Shown here: piece by piece, positions 27,767-37,270 of the stretch
Numbering within the stretch: the stretch's first letter is position 1
How the letters are laid out: each line of letters starts with the position of its first letter
Origin: Pseudoalteromonas galatheae
Lineage (GTDB): Bacteria > Pseudomonadota > Gammaproteobacteria > Enterobacterales > Alteromonadaceae
Reading direction: 5' to 3'
NCBI RefSeq assembly: GCF_005886105.2
Contig: NZ_PNCO02000001.1
Location: 2,043,001-2,107,000, forward strand
Length of the DNA: 64,000 bases
Position numbers and translations under genes: made by a program
The notes under the pieces: model-generated
Told to the model about the DNA's origin: nothing
The model's database searches: none
What the model saw: only the letters and a program-made list of their open reading frames with translations

Positions 27767-29212
27767 TTAGCGAGGTAGACTCGGGAATTTTACTTCCGCC
27801 ATGTCTTGCATTACACGTACAACTTGGCAGCTGTAACCAAACTCGTTATCGTACCATACGTAAAGCACTACTCTGTCGCCATCAACGATAGTCGCTTGAG
27901 AGTCAACTACACCTGCATAACGGCTACCCACAAGGTCAGTAGACACGATTTCTGTTGATGCTGTGTAGTCAATCTGGTCACGCAGTTCAGAGTAAAGTGA
28001 AGACTCACGAAGGAATTCATTTAGCTCTTCAGCGGTTGTTTCTTTACCTAGATTTAGGTTAAGAATTGCCATTGATACGTTTGGTGTTGGTACACGGATT
28101 GCGTTACCAGTTAGTTTACCAGCAAGCTCTGGCAGTGCTTTAGCAACCGCTTTCGCAGCACCTGTTGACGTGATAACCATGTTTAGTGCTGCACTACGAC
28201 CACGACGCTCAGCTTTGTGGTAGTTGTCGATCAAATTTTGGTCATTAGTGTAAGAGTGAACCGTCTCAACGTGACCGTTCTTAATACCAAACTTGTCGTT
28301 AAGTGCTTTTAATACCGGTGTGATTGCGTTAGTTGTACAGCTTGCTGCAGATACAATTTTGTCTTCAGATTGAATGTCTGCGTTGTTAACACCATAAACG
28401 ATGTTTTTGATGTCGCCTTTAGCAGGCGCTGTAAGTAGCACTTTAGACGCACCGATTGACTTAAGGTGTTTACCTAAGCCATCTTCGTCTTTCCAAACAC
28501 CTGTATTGTCTACGATAAGTGCATTTTCAATACCGTATTTCGTGTAATCCACTTCTTCAGGTGAGTTTGCGTAGATAACTTGAATGTAGTTACCGTTTGC
28601 TTTAATCGCACCTTTCTCATGGTCTACTGTGATTGAACCATTGAAAGGACCATGAATTGAGTCACGGCGTAAAAGGCTTGCACGTTTTTCAAGATCACCA
28701 TCGCGACCACCGCGAACAACAATTGCACGTAGGCGTAAATCAGCGTGAGAGCCGCCACGTTCGATAAGTAGGCGTGCTAATAAACGGCCAATGCGACCAA
28801 AACCATAAAGAACAACGTCACGAGGTTCTGGACGTGCGCCTTGGTTTAGTAATTCTGCAAGTTCTGCATTTAAAAACTCTTCGATTGAGCGGCCTTCACC
28901 TGCATTTTTATAAATGTAGGCATAAGCTAGCTTACCAAGGTCAACACGACCCGGTGCCAATTCCATTTTGCTGATCACTTCTAAGAATGGAAAGCTTTCA
29001 CGAAGACGTAGTTTGCGCTCTTCAAAGCGTGCTACTGTTTTGTGTGCTTTGATAACATCAATGGTGCTTGCGCTTACAAGAGGACGACCGTATACAGAGA
29101 TTTCAACGCCTTTATTACGGTATAGACGACCGATTAGGGGTTGCATGCTTTCTGCATAATCTTGACGCTCTTGCCAGCTGTTTTGATATTCTTGCTCGTG
29201 AGATAAGGTCAT
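27767..29212 (-). CDS. Glyceraldehyde-3-phosphate dehydrogenase, long form
   Basis: 481 residues, about 150 more than classical GapA. The NAD-binding loop VVLYGFGRIGRLLARLL begins only near residue 133. The catalytic segment SAASCTTNAITP has Cys292, HSYTNDQN holds the partner His region, and WYDNEFGYSCQVVR is near the C terminus. The extra N-terminal ~130 residues are helical and charged (HKTVARFEERKLRLRESFPF). This long form is known in Vibrio and Alteromonadales; the extension's role is unknown to me. The enzyme acts in glycolysis or gluconeogenesis with the usual phosphorylating reaction. Monocistronic. Confidence 0.9.
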   Translation of the reverse strand: MTLSHEQEYQNSWQERQDYAESMQPLIGRLYRNKGVEISVYGRPLVSASTIDVIKAHKTVARFEERKLRLRESFPFLEVISKMELAPGRVDLGKLAYAYIYKNAGEGRSIEEFLNAELAELLNQGARPEPRDVVLYGFGRIGRLLARLLIERGGSHADLRLRAIVVRGGRDGDLEKRASLLRRDSIHGPFNGSITVDHEKGAIKANGNYIQVIYANSPEEVDYTKYGIENALIVDNTGVWKDEDGLGKHLKSIGASKVLLTAPAKGDIKNIVYGVNNADIQSEDKIVSAASCTTNAITPVLKALNDKFGIKNGHVETVHSYTNDQNLIDNYHKAERRGRSAALNMVITSTGAAKAVAKALPELAGKLTGNAIRVPTPNVSMAILNLNLGKETTAEELNEFLRESSLYSELRDQIDYTASTEIVSTDLVGSRYAGVVDSQATIVDGDRVVLYVWYDNEFGYSCQVVRVMQDMAEVKFPSLPR

Positions 29213-29400
29213 TTTTTCTGCCTAATAAACAATTTTCTTTGAACGGATAGCCCGAATGGGCACGGCTATTCTAATTTAAACTGCCGTGATTCTCCACTGT
29301 TACCGAACAATTCATTGCGTTAAACTGATAAACTATTAGCTCTACCCTGTTTATTCGGGCGTAACCCCCTATAATTATAAAAAATCATTGAGGTCAAACT

Positions 29401-30201
29401 ATGGCGTTTAAAAAGTCGCTAGTTTTTGCAGCGTTACTACTTGCTGGTTGCGACGACACCCTAACCTTGAACCAAGTGTGTAGCGAAACGCCTGGTTTTT
29501 GTGAAGACTTGAATAAAGACAGTCACTGTAAAGACGAACGTGCGTTGCTAATCTACGCGCGCTATCACGAATACAAGTCACCGACGGACGAAAACAAATA
29601 TGACTTGTTGCAGAATTTAGAAAGCTACAACCTATGTGTTTCTCGCGCCGCCAAAATTGAGCACATCAAGTTAAAGGAAAAAACCACTTCACGAGTGGAA
29701 GGTCATCTCACTGCACTAAAAGAAATGACACGTATTTACAATGAAACAAAAGGCAGTAACCACCCAGGCCTACTTTATTATCATTGGTCTCGTAACAGTG
29801 ATAGCACAGCAATGAACAAGCTACTGAACATGCAGGATGACCCTAGAGTTCAAAACGATCCCGAAATTCAGCTTTTCCTCGCAGAGTTTTACGCCAAAGT
29901 AGATGACGATAAAACCGTCGATATTCTCTACCGTGTATTAGAGCTAAACAAGAGAGGCCATACCCCTAACCCAGAAGTCTATTCATCTCTGGTCAGTATC
30001 TTTTACAAACACGAAAAGTATAAGCACGCATATACTTTTGCTAGGGTAGCTCAACTTTCTGGGGTTGAAGATATCGATATTATTCCAGTGACAAACCAAC
30101 TGGCTTCAATGGGAAAAGATTTAGCCAATTTAGATTCATTGGCGCAGCGAACTTATGAGAGCATTCAAGCTGGGGAGTTCGTTTCCCCACGTGATTTCTG
30201 A
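29401..30201 (+). CDS. DUF2989 family lipoprotein
   Basis: 266 residues with a type II signal peptide and lipobox LAGC (Cys16). The mature part starts DDTLTLNQVCSETPGFCEDL and contains TPR-like helical repeats (~130-250, e.g. NDPEIQLFLAEFYAKVDD and NPEVYSSLVSIFYKHEKY). This matches the DUF2989 lipoproteins of Vibrio, Shewanella and Pseudoalteromonas. Function unknown. GAGG is seven bases before the ATG, and a strong terminator follows. Confidence 0.82.
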   Translation: MAFKKSLVFAALLLAGCDDTLTLNQVCSETPGFCEDLNKDSHCKDERALLIYARYHEYKSPTDENKYDLLQNLESYNLCVSRAAKIEHIKLKEKTTSRVEGHLTALKEMTRIYNETKGSNHPGLLYYHWSRNSDSTAMNKLLNMQDDPRVQNDPEIQLFLAEFYAKVDDDKTVDILYRVLELNKRGHTPNPEVYSSLVSIFYKHEKYKHAYTFARVAQLSGVEDIDIIPVTNQLASMGKDLANLDSLAQRTYESIQAGEFVSPRDF

Positions 30202-30220
30202 GCCTTGTTCTCAAAATCAA

Positions 30221-30247
30221 AACGGGAAGCGAAAGCTTCCCGTTTTT
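30221..30247. terminator. Bidirectional intrinsic terminator
   Basis: AACGGGAAGC / GCTTCCCGTT with a GAAA tetraloop and a T run. It separates the DUF2989 gene from the converging NSS transporter gene. Confidence 0.9.
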
Positions 30248-30259
30248 AAAAAATCGCCA

Positions 30260-31585
30260 CTACTTTGCCAGTGCTACGTTAATAAATACCGCGGTCATTA
30301 AGATTGGACAAACAAATCTAACGTACTGAGCAAACCAGTAATGTGCACCACGGGATTCTAAGTGGAGCTGATTACCGCGCTTCCAAACCCAACCAACAGT
30401 AATAAAGTAGAACAGTCCCATCAATGGTAGCTGATATTGCGTGAATAGACTGATCACCAACTCGAACAGCCAATCAAAGTTTAGAATAATCGTGCTTGAT
30501 GCTAATAAGATAACCAACGTAACCAACCAGGTCGCTTGCTTACGATTAAAGCCATGATTTTCAACTAAAAACGACACCGGAATTTCTGTTGAAGAAATGG
30601 TAGAAGTTACTGACGCAATCGACATAAGTACAAAGAAAGTCAGGCTTACTAATAGCCCCACTTCACCCATATTAGCAAACAGCTCAGGTAAAATGGCAAA
30701 AATCAACCGGCCTTCACCGATTAATTTGCCGTCTTGAAATACTTGAACACCATTTTGCTGCGCAACGAATATTGCAGGGATAATAAGTAAACCGGCCAAA
30801 AATGCGACACTGGTATCTAGCATTGCAACACTAAATGTAAGCTTAGGTAGATTTTCATTCGGTTTTAAGTACGAGCCATAAATCATCATGCAGCCCACAC
30901 CTAACGACAACGAAAAGAACGCTTGCCCCATCGCCGCGATGATCAAATCAGGATCGCTAATTTTTGAAAAGTCCGGAACTAAATACGTTCTAAACCCTTC
31001 TGCTGCGCCGTCTAATGTCGCCATATAACCAATAAGGCAAAGCAGTAATACCAGTAACAACGGCATAAGTCTGCGCGACCAGGCTTCTATGCCTGACTTT
31101 ACCCCTTTGAGAATAATGCTCGCAGTCAAAATTAACATCAGTGGTGTAAAGATAAAGTTTCTAAGCATCGAGTCACCGCTCAGAAACTGGTGTGCGACAT
31201 CTAATTCAGCCATTTGCGCAAGAGGATCAAGTGCATGAGATAGCATCCATCCAGCCACAATGGAGTAAAAGCTTAGCATCACGATAGCGCCAGCAAGGCC
31301 GATATACCCCGCTGCAGCACCTATTTTCGGATTGCGCTCACGCCAGGCTGTTTTAAGTGCTTTGACTGGATTTGCTTGTGCCTGATGGCCTAAATACAAT
31401 TCGGTGTAAAGAGCAGGCAATGCGAGTAAGAAAATCACCGCAAAATAAACCAGTAAAAATGCACCGCCACCGTGATTTGCAGCTTGTGTGGGAAATCCCC
31501 AAATGTTGCCAAGTCCAACAGCCGCACCTGCTGCTGCCAACACAAAGCCAAGTCGGCTTTGAAATCCATCGCGCGTATGAGCCAT
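30260..31585 (-). CDS. Sodium-dependent transporter, NSS/SNF family
   Basis: About 441 residues from ATG 31585 (MAHTRDGFQSRLGFVLAAAG); the longer frame begins at a TTG. Eleven to twelve membrane helices. The first helix carries the NSS sodium and substrate site GAAVGLGNIWGFP; helix 3 region AIVMLSFYSIVAGW and helix 6 AMGQAFFSLSLGVGCM are also typical. It would take up an amino acid or related amine with Na+. The twelfth helix seems reduced, as in bacterial relatives such as MhsT. Monocistronic. Confidence 0.87.
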   Translation of the reverse strand: MAHTRDGFQSRLGFVLAAAGAAVGLGNIWGFPTQAANHGGGAFLLVYFAVIFLLALPALYTELYLGHQAQANPVKALKTAWRERNPKIGAAAGYIGLAGAIVMLSFYSIVAGWMLSHALDPLAQMAELDVAHQFLSGDSMLRNFIFTPLMLILTASIILKGVKSGIEAWSRRLMPLLLVLLLCLIGYMATLDGAAEGFRTYLVPDFSKISDPDLIIAAMGQAFFSLSLGVGCMMIYGSYLKPNENLPKLTFSVAMLDTSVAFLAGLLIIPAIFVAQQNGVQVFQDGKLIGEGRLIFAILPELFANMGEVGLLVSLTFFVLMSIASVTSTISSTEIPVSFLVENHGFNRKQATWLVTLVILLASSTIILNFDWLFELVISLFTQYQLPLMGLFYFITVGWVWKRGNQLHLESRGAHYWFAQYVRFVCPILMTAVFINVALAK

Positions 31586-31664
31586 GTCTGTAATCAATCA
31601 TTATTTTTGTAGACGGCCGATTATACGTACTTCCGCTGAAAATGCGAGAGGTTCTCGGTACACC

Positions 31665-32195
31665 TTAGAAACTCGAGTTGGGGGTCTCTAGAAAGTCCAT
31701 TTCTTCTTCTGTTGAATCACGATTGAGTATTTCATTTCGATGGGGATAACGACCAAATCTATCGATAATTTTTTTATGCGCGACTTCAAAATCATAATTA
31801 GGCAGGTCACGAAAATAATGATCTGCAGCGCGATGGATGATGCGACTTTCACTATGCATCATGGGTAGGTATAAAAACATCAATTCAGTGTCGTTTAGCT
31901 GGCGGTGATAGCCCTTTTCAATGGCATGCTGAGTGAGGCATAGCGCCAGAGGGTCACTGGCAAATGCCTCTGGAGTGTCTCTGAATATATTCCGTGAAAA
32001 CTGATCTAAGATAATGATTTCGCACAGCGCGCCAAGTGGTGTCGCTCTCCAACTCGAAAGCTCACCTTGATGCGCCATTTGGTGCAAAATACCGAAGCGA
32101 TTTTTTATTATGCGATCAAAGTCCGCAGACTTCTTCCACCAGTCAACTTCTGTGCATTCAACAAACCAAAACTCGTAGACGTCTTTATAATTCAT
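31665..32195 (-). CDS. DUF924 family protein
   Basis: 176 residues from ATG 32195, preceded by a perfect AGGAG at seven bases. The DUF924 pattern is clear: YEFWFVE near the start, WWKKSADFD, LGALCEIIILDQFSRNIFRDTPEAFASDP (~50-80), LMFLYLPMMHSE and FGRYPHRN. The fold is TPR-like and soluble; no biochemical function is established. Monocistronic, between the NSS transporter and lysC genes. Confidence 0.87.
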   Translation of the reverse strand: MNYKDVYEFWFVECTEVDWWKKSADFDRIIKNRFGILHQMAHQGELSSWRATPLGALCEIIILDQFSRNIFRDTPEAFASDPLALCLTQHAIEKGYHRQLNDTELMFLYLPMMHSESRIIHRAADHYFRDLPNYDFEVAHKKIIDRFGRYPHRNEILNRDSTEEEMDFLETPNSSF

Positions 32196-32317
32196 GATGG
32201 CACTCCTAGGGATAAACAAACTTAAAGGTCAACAAACCCTAAACGTTATCAACAAAGTGCCACCCCAAACTCAATAATGCAACTTTTTTATTAGTGCAAC
32301 ACAAGCAACGGAGTTAC

Positions 32318-33664
32318 TTACGCGACCTCTAGTAATTTTGCATGAATTGACTGTACAACCTGATCTGACTCATGTTGTTCAACCAAAAAGCACAAGTTGT
32401 GCTTGCTCGCACCATGGCATATTAGTCGAATATTAAACTCTGACAACACATCCATCAGGTTAAGTTGGCACTTCTTCAACTGAATTTCAGAGCCGATCAT
32501 GGCCACCAAAGTAAGATTATTTTCGACAGTCACATGACAAAACTCGCCAAGTTCATCCAAACAAGCTTGTTCTAACTCTGGCCGTGAAGCATTCGGCGCA
32601 TTATCTAGTGTGAGCGCGACACTAATTTCCGAAGTCGTTACTAAGTCAACCGATATATTGTAATTACTTAAAATGGTGAAGATACGAGCCAAAAAGCCGC
32701 TAGCAAGGAGCATTTCTGGACTCTTTAGCGTCAATAGTATTTGGTTTTTACGTTGTGTCACAGCGCGAATGCCTGCTTGCGCCGTTTTCTCTTTTTCAAT
32801 CCAAGTGCCGCCCGCTTGCGGGTCACGACTTGAACCAACAAATACTGAAATACCTTTACGACTCGCTGGCAATATAGTTGCGGGATGTAACACCTTAGCA
32901 CCAAATGTCGCCATTTCTGCCGCTTCATCAAAACTCAAACGAGGAATTGGTCTAGCCTTTGCGCACAAACGCGGATCAGTACTAAAAATACCAACAACAT
33001 CGGTCCAAATGTGTACACTTGACGCATCAATTGCCTCAGCCAACAGTGCAGCGCTATAGTCAGAACCGCCACGACCAAGCGTAGTCGTCTGACCGTATTG
33101 GTCACTACCAATAAACCCTTGTGTCACTTGCACTGTATCGCCAAGTAGCGCGACCAAATTGGTTTGCGCAGCTTTACGCGTCGCTGCGACATTCGGATTC
33201 GCTTTACCAAATTGATTATCTGTTTTAAGTACCTTGCGCACATCAAAGCGCGATGCCTGAACCTGGTTATTACGTAGTATTTGGGTAAACAAATAAGAAG
33301 AAAAACGCTCGCCAAAACTCAACATTTCATCGCATTGCTGTCTGCTAAGTGCTGGTAAACTCGCAAGGCTTTCAAATTCACTGAAGGTTTGCTTGTAACC
33401 CTCAGCAAGATCAGCATCCAACGACACTTGATCAATAATTGCCTGCTGTATGTTATCTACCGCTGCCACAACTGCTTTACGCCCGGCTTCATCTTCTTTT
33501 TGTTGAGTGAGCGTGACAAGGTGATTGGTTACGCCAGCACATGCACTAACAACCACTACGCGAACATTTGGGTTGTCACGAACAATATGAGCACAACGAG
33601 ACATAGCTTCAAAGTCAGCGACACTGGTACCGCCAAATTTGGCTACAACATACTGCGAATTCAT
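32318..33664 (-). CDS. lysC: Lysine-sensitive aspartate kinase (aspartokinase III)
   Basis: 448 residues. Phosphorylates aspartate, the first step to lysine, methionine and threonine. The kinase domain has VAKFGGTSVADFEAM, the GFIGSDQYGQTTTLGRGGSDYSA segment and WTDVVGIFSTDPR. The C-terminal ~160 residues hold two ACT domains for lysine feedback. Length and lack of a homoserine dehydrogenase domain identify the monofunctional LysC type. A lysine riboswitch precedes it, and GGAG lies five bases before the ATG within a region the riboswitch can hide. Confidence 0.95.
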   Translation of the reverse strand: MNSQYVVAKFGGTSVADFEAMSRCAHIVRDNPNVRVVVVSACAGVTNHLVTLTQQKEDEAGRKAVVAAVDNIQQAIIDQVSLDADLAEGYKQTFSEFESLASLPALSRQQCDEMLSFGERFSSYLFTQILRNNQVQASRFDVRKVLKTDNQFGKANPNVAATRKAAQTNLVALLGDTVQVTQGFIGSDQYGQTTTLGRGGSDYSAALLAEAIDASSVHIWTDVVGIFSTDPRLCAKARPIPRLSFDEAAEMATFGAKVLHPATILPASRKGISVFVGSSRDPQAGGTWIEKEKTAQAGIRAVTQRKNQILLTLKSPEMLLASGFLARIFTILSNYNISVDLVTTSEISVALTLDNAPNASRPELEQACLDELGEFCHVTVENNLTLVAMIGSEIQLKKCQLNLMDVLSEFNIRLICHGASKHNLCFLVEQHESDQVVQSIHAKLLEVA

Positions 33665-33735
33665 TTTCTCTCCTCTCGACTGTTGCCACAGTCAAATTTT
33701 ATAAGGAGAACTCGGCATGGGATTTCTAGAAAGAC
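33665..33735 (-). promoter_or_regulatory. Riboswitch expression platform, probably translational
   Basis: After the aptamer the leader contains GTTCTCCTT, a stable hairpin GACTGTGGCAACAGTC, and the lysC ribosome site GAGAGGAGAG. The CTCC segment can pair with the ribosome site across the hairpin. No T-rich terminator is present, which favours control of translation rather than termination. Confidence 0.6.
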
Positions 33736-33915
33736 GAATGCTTGAAATGACCTTTGCCAGAAGCTCTCCACCAATACGGTGACAGTTCCGAGGATTCAGC
33801 CTCGTAAACCGAAGAATCGCTGCGACGAGCAACTTTTCTCCTCGGCGAATACTTCCCTCACTAGTGGTCATTGGTCTCGTCACCTCACACTAACTACCTA
33901 AGCATCGCGCCTCTT
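33736..33915 (-). promoter_or_regulatory. Lysine riboswitch (L-box aptamer)
   Basis: Read on the minus strand, the leader opens AAGAGGCGCGATGCTTAG, passes GAGGGAAG and CGCCGAGGAGAAAAGTTG, then CTCGGAACTGTCACCG and GGAGAGCTTCTGG, and closes with CAAGCATTCG, which pairs with GATGCTT of the 5' end as stem P1. These are the conserved boxes of the lysine riboswitch. Upstream is the nhaD terminator, so the promoter must lie in the ~30 bases between. It senses lysine and turns down lysC. Confidence 0.9.
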
Positions 33916-33948
33916 CTGTTTATTTTGCCTTTGTTAATCTGAATAAAA

Positions 33949-33979
33949 GCAAAATAAAAGCCCGCAATCAATGCGGGCG
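33949..33979 (-). terminator. Intrinsic terminator of nhaD
   Basis: Stem GCCCGCA / TGCGGGC followed on the minus strand by TTTTATTTT. It separates nhaD from the lysC leader. Confidence 0.88.
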
Positions 33980-34068
33980 ATGTAAGAAAATTATCTTTTA
34001 GCCGTCTAGGTGTCAAGTTATTTATGAAAAACTTATCCCAAAGCGGTAAAAAATTAAATCCATTAGTC

Positions 34069-35316
34069 TTAAATAAGCTGACCCGCGAAGTACGCGCCAC
34101 TATATCCAATGGTATAAGCGATAAGCAGGTAGATACTCATTTTAAGATAGCTTGAGAAGGTTAAGGCTTTAACCTTACTCATTGCAATGATCCCCGCTGC
34201 AGAACCAATGATGAGCATAGAGCCACCAACGCCAGTCGCATAAGTAAAGGTTAGCCATTGCGCTGGAGTCATCGTAATGTCTGCTTTTAATAGCGCAGCC
34301 GTCAAAGGCACGTTATCTACCGCCGCACTCATTAAACCGACCAAGTAGTTTGCGTATTCCGGTGCAAGATGCAGGTATAAATCGGTAAACTTAGACAGTA
34401 CACCGACCTCTTTCAACGCTCCAACTAATAACAGCACACCCACAAAGAACAATAACGTGTCGTATTCAATTTCACGGATATAGTCGATGATTTTTTTATT
34501 GACGTCCTTCTTACGCATCAAGAATTGCGCCATTAAGAACATCAAAGACAAGCCAAATAAGAAAGTCAGCATCGGCGGTACATGGTATTGCACGCTTAAG
34601 AATAACGTAGCAAAAATGGTTGATAAGAAGATGAGCGCAATGGTGATATCAGTCTTTTCAATTCTGCGTAATTCAGCCTTTTCAAAGGTAATTTTTTCAT
34701 TCATACCAATAGAAAGCATGGCTGCTAACACAAATACACTCAACATCGACGGCATGATCAGCAATAAAAGGTCTGGGATCGTGACTTTATCGGCCAAAAA
34801 TATCATCAAGGTGGTTACATCACCGGTGATCAATGATACGCCGCCCGAATTGACACTAAAGATAATTAACGTCGCATATTTTATTAACTTTTTCGGGTCA
34901 AGTTTCAAAGACATGACAACAGCTAATGAAATAAGCGTCGCAGTAATATTATCCGAGATGGATGAAAATATGAATGCAAAAGCACCAACCAAAAACATTA
35001 GCTTGCGTTCGCTAATATGGGTTGGCATGATCCGATGAACAATATTTTGGATGAATCCTTTTGAGTTCAAATAGGCAACAAATGTCATTGCAGCCATTAA
35101 AAACAACCATAAAGTTGCGATTTCCAAAATGTTGTGGTCTAGCTCAATTTGTACAATTTCTGGGCTTTGGCCATTAATCGGAGAGATAAAGGCGATAATC
35201 CAACATAAAGTGCCAAAAAAAAGCGTTGTTTTGGCCTTGTTTACGTGAATAATATCTTCTATAACGATGAGTATAAAAGCGATGGCGATCAGGGTTAGAA
35301 TAATGGGCGTGACCAT
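34069..35316 (-). CDS. nhaD: Na+/H+ antiporter NhaD
   Basis: About 416 residues from ATG 35316; the frame extends to a TTG at 35349, and the true start is uncertain because neither has a strong ribosome site. Eleven or more membrane helices. NhaD features of the ion transporter superfamily are present: FSSISDNITATLISL (~120-134) and SAAVDNVPLTAALL in the second half, plus FSVNSGGVSLITGDVTTLMIF. It exports Na+ or Li+ in exchange for protons at alkaline pH, fitting a marine organism. Confidence 0.9.
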   Translation of the reverse strand: MVTPIILTLIAIAFILIVIEDIIHVNKAKTTLFFGTLCWIIAFISPINGQSPEIVQIELDHNILEIATLWLFLMAAMTFVAYLNSKGFIQNIVHRIMPTHISERKLMFLVGAFAFIFSSISDNITATLISLAVVMSLKLDPKKLIKYATLIIFSVNSGGVSLITGDVTTLMIFLADKVTIPDLLLLIMPSMLSVFVLAAMLSIGMNEKITFEKAELRRIEKTDITIALIFLSTIFATLFLSVQYHVPPMLTFLFGLSLMFLMAQFLMRKKDVNKKIIDYIREIEYDTLLFFVGVLLLVGALKEVGVLSKFTDLYLHLAPEYANYLVGLMSAAVDNVPLTAALLKADITMTPAQWLTFTYATGVGGSMLIIGSAAGIIAMSKVKALTFSSYLKMSIYLLIAYTIGYSGAYFAGQLI

Positions 35317-35472
35317 AATGCGCAAACAACCTGTAATTAAATGTAACAAGGGGTGGGTTCGTTTTCGCGGCGGATTCTAGCACCATCACAGTCCCCATGC
35401 TACGTACGATAAACATTTTGTGACAAATTGATGAAGTTGTGATGTAGCCTAGCTACTATACCTTGGAAAGTT

Positions 35473-36717
35473 ATGATCCCAGCTAAAAAATTATTAAATA
35501 CGATAAATGAGCACTGGAATGTGTTGGAGCTACTTTTTAAACGATTTAAGCTCGCTGATTTCAGTCTAAAAGATGTACAAAACATCCTAAAACAGAAAAA
35601 CCCAAGCTGGTCGAGTGAACGAATTTATAAAGAAACCAATCGATTACTCCAGCAAGAAATTATTATTCCTTTAGCTAAGTCCTCACAGTTAGAGATCAAC
35701 CGTGCAATCGCTGACTTTGCCAGCTTCCTCTTGCAAGAAGAAAGCCTTGGTTTAGCGGAAGAGATCACGGTGCTGGTAAAAGACTTAGAAAGATTAGGTA
35801 ATCGCATCGCACAAGCCGGTGAAGAGGCTGACTACTCTGAGCTACGCCGTTTTAGCCGCATTATGGACGAACGCGTTCGTAAAATTGTTAAGCTGTTCGA
35901 GCATAACGAAAGCGCTATCATGAACCTCGTGGAGCAAGCCAAATCAGACACCTCAACGCTGTCTCTTGGCATGAGATATAAAGCGGTATTGGAAGCGTTT
36001 GACGAATATATCGAACCTATGCTGGAAATGGTCGATATTCACGGCCCTTTCCAACGCTGCTTTGATCAAATAGAGCTTCAGGTCAGTGAGCAAATTGACG
36101 AGATTGAACAGTTAGGCCGTGGCGCTGCAGACAAACGTATGCTGGAGCAGCTCAGAACACGTATTTTAGATATGCACCTCATTGGTAGAGAAAGCTTAAG
36201 CCGCAGTGCCGATCTCCTCATGCCGTTACGTGAAGAACTGCGCCGCAATACACTCATTACACGGCAAGCCTCTAAAGTCCTTGGACAAATTAGAAAGCGC
36301 GGCGTTGACCGTTTACTCTCACCAGTTCAACCAGAATTTGTGTCAGACATTCAACGTTTTAACCTTGGGCAAAAGCGTCACATGGTCGCTTATATGGCAA
36401 GTCTCGTTGAGTTTGAACATGAAGAATATCAGCTGCCCGATCAAGACGATGTACCAGCTTATCAAAGCCCTTACATTCCAGATTACAACTCGGTAAAAAC
36501 GAGATTTCAACAAACCGGTAAAAAGCGCCAGGCACTATTAGGCTTTTTAAGCGATAGCTACCCTGATCTTGAAGCAGACGAAATGCTGTTTCTTTATCAA
36601 AAGCTGATCAACGAATCTGACTTGGCACTTAGCCAAGAGCAACAAAAGAGTAAGATCACTATCGCATCGCATACCTTCTCCTTATATCCATTTAGTGCCA
36701 AAGCAAAACAAGATTAG
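35473..36717 (+). CDS. mksF: MksF-type condensin kleisin subunit
   Basis: 414 residues, almost all helical. It starts with a winged-helix-like region (MIPAKKLLNTINEHWNVLELLF, SWSSERIYKETNRLLQQEII), followed by a long helical middle (~90-290), as in kleisins of the MukF/MksF/JetA family. It would bridge the heads of the MksB ATPase and recruit MksE for DNA loop extrusion. GGA lies five bases before the ATG. It begins a three-gene unit, mksF-mksE-mksB, the standard order. Identification rests on the trio and on the partner's SMC character. Confidence 0.78.
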   Translation: MIPAKKLLNTINEHWNVLELLFKRFKLADFSLKDVQNILKQKNPSWSSERIYKETNRLLQQEIIIPLAKSSQLEINRAIADFASFLLQEESLGLAEEITVLVKDLERLGNRIAQAGEEADYSELRRFSRIMDERVRKIVKLFEHNESAIMNLVEQAKSDTSTLSLGMRYKAVLEAFDEYIEPMLEMVDIHGPFQRCFDQIELQVSEQIDEIEQLGRGAADKRMLEQLRTRILDMHLIGRESLSRSADLLMPLREELRRNTLITRQASKVLGQIRKRGVDRLLSPVQPEFVSDIQRFNLGQKRHMVAYMASLVEFEHEEYQLPDQDDVPAYQSPYIPDYNSVKTRFQQTGKKRQALLGFLSDSYPDLEADEMLFLYQKLINESDLALSQEQQKSKITIASHTFSLYPFSAKAKQD

Positions 36718-36721
36718 CATT

Positions 36722-37270
36722 ATGACGACAATTAACTTAGATATGCTCAACGAGCTCCAAGCCATCAATAAAAAACTGGTGAGCGGGTATCATATCAGTG
36801 AGCAAGACACGACCCTTTGGCAAGAATTAGATCAGCAAATTGATAGCTATCAAGCGCTATTTTCAGCTTTAGGCCATGACTTACAGCACGATGCCCGTGG
36901 CTTTTATTATTTGGCAAGCGATGAAAGTACGCCAAATATGGGGAAAATTTCCCGCGCGATTGCCTTAACCATTTATATTTTGATTGAGCACTATGCCAAC
37001 CAAGGTAAAGATCCGCTTCGCGTACTATTTGATGAAAGCTGCGATTTAGAGCTAATGCAAACCATAGTGCAGCTCAATAAGCATCTTTTTGACCAGTTGG
37101 AGATTTTTTCGGGCTCAGATCTCAGAAAAGACGTGTTTTTACGTATGGTGAGATTGGGTCTAGCCCGTGAGGTTGAACAAGGCTTTATGCTACTTGCACC
37201 AATTTATCGCTACATTGACGCGCTAATGGAAGTAAACGAAGAACAATATGATATTGAGGACGAGCTATGA
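36722..37270 (+). CDS. mksE: MksE-type condensin subunit
   Basis: About 182 residues from ATG 36722 (MTTINLDMLNELQ); a longer frame would start at GTG 36695 inside mksF, and neither has a clear ribosome site. Helical with winged-helix character, including DARGFYYLASDE, LTIYILIEHYANQGKDP and LRMVRLGLAREVEQGFMLLAPIYRYI, typical of MksE/JetB. It binds the kleisin MksF. Its stop codon overlaps the mksB start (ATGA), so the two are translationally coupled. Confidence 0.75.
   Translation: MTTINLDMLNELQAINKKLVSGYHISEQDTTLWQELDQQIDSYQALFSALGHDLQHDARGFYYLASDESTPNMGKISRAIALTIYILIEHYANQGKDPLRVLFDESCDLELMQTIVQLNKHLFDQLEIFSGSDLRKDVFLRMVRLGLAREVEQGFMLLAPIYRYIDALMEVNEEQYDIEDEL

Noticed and set aside
33692..33883. 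63-codon minus-strand frame in the lysC leader
   Set aside because: It lies within the lysine riboswitch; the conserved aptamer boxes explain the sequence.
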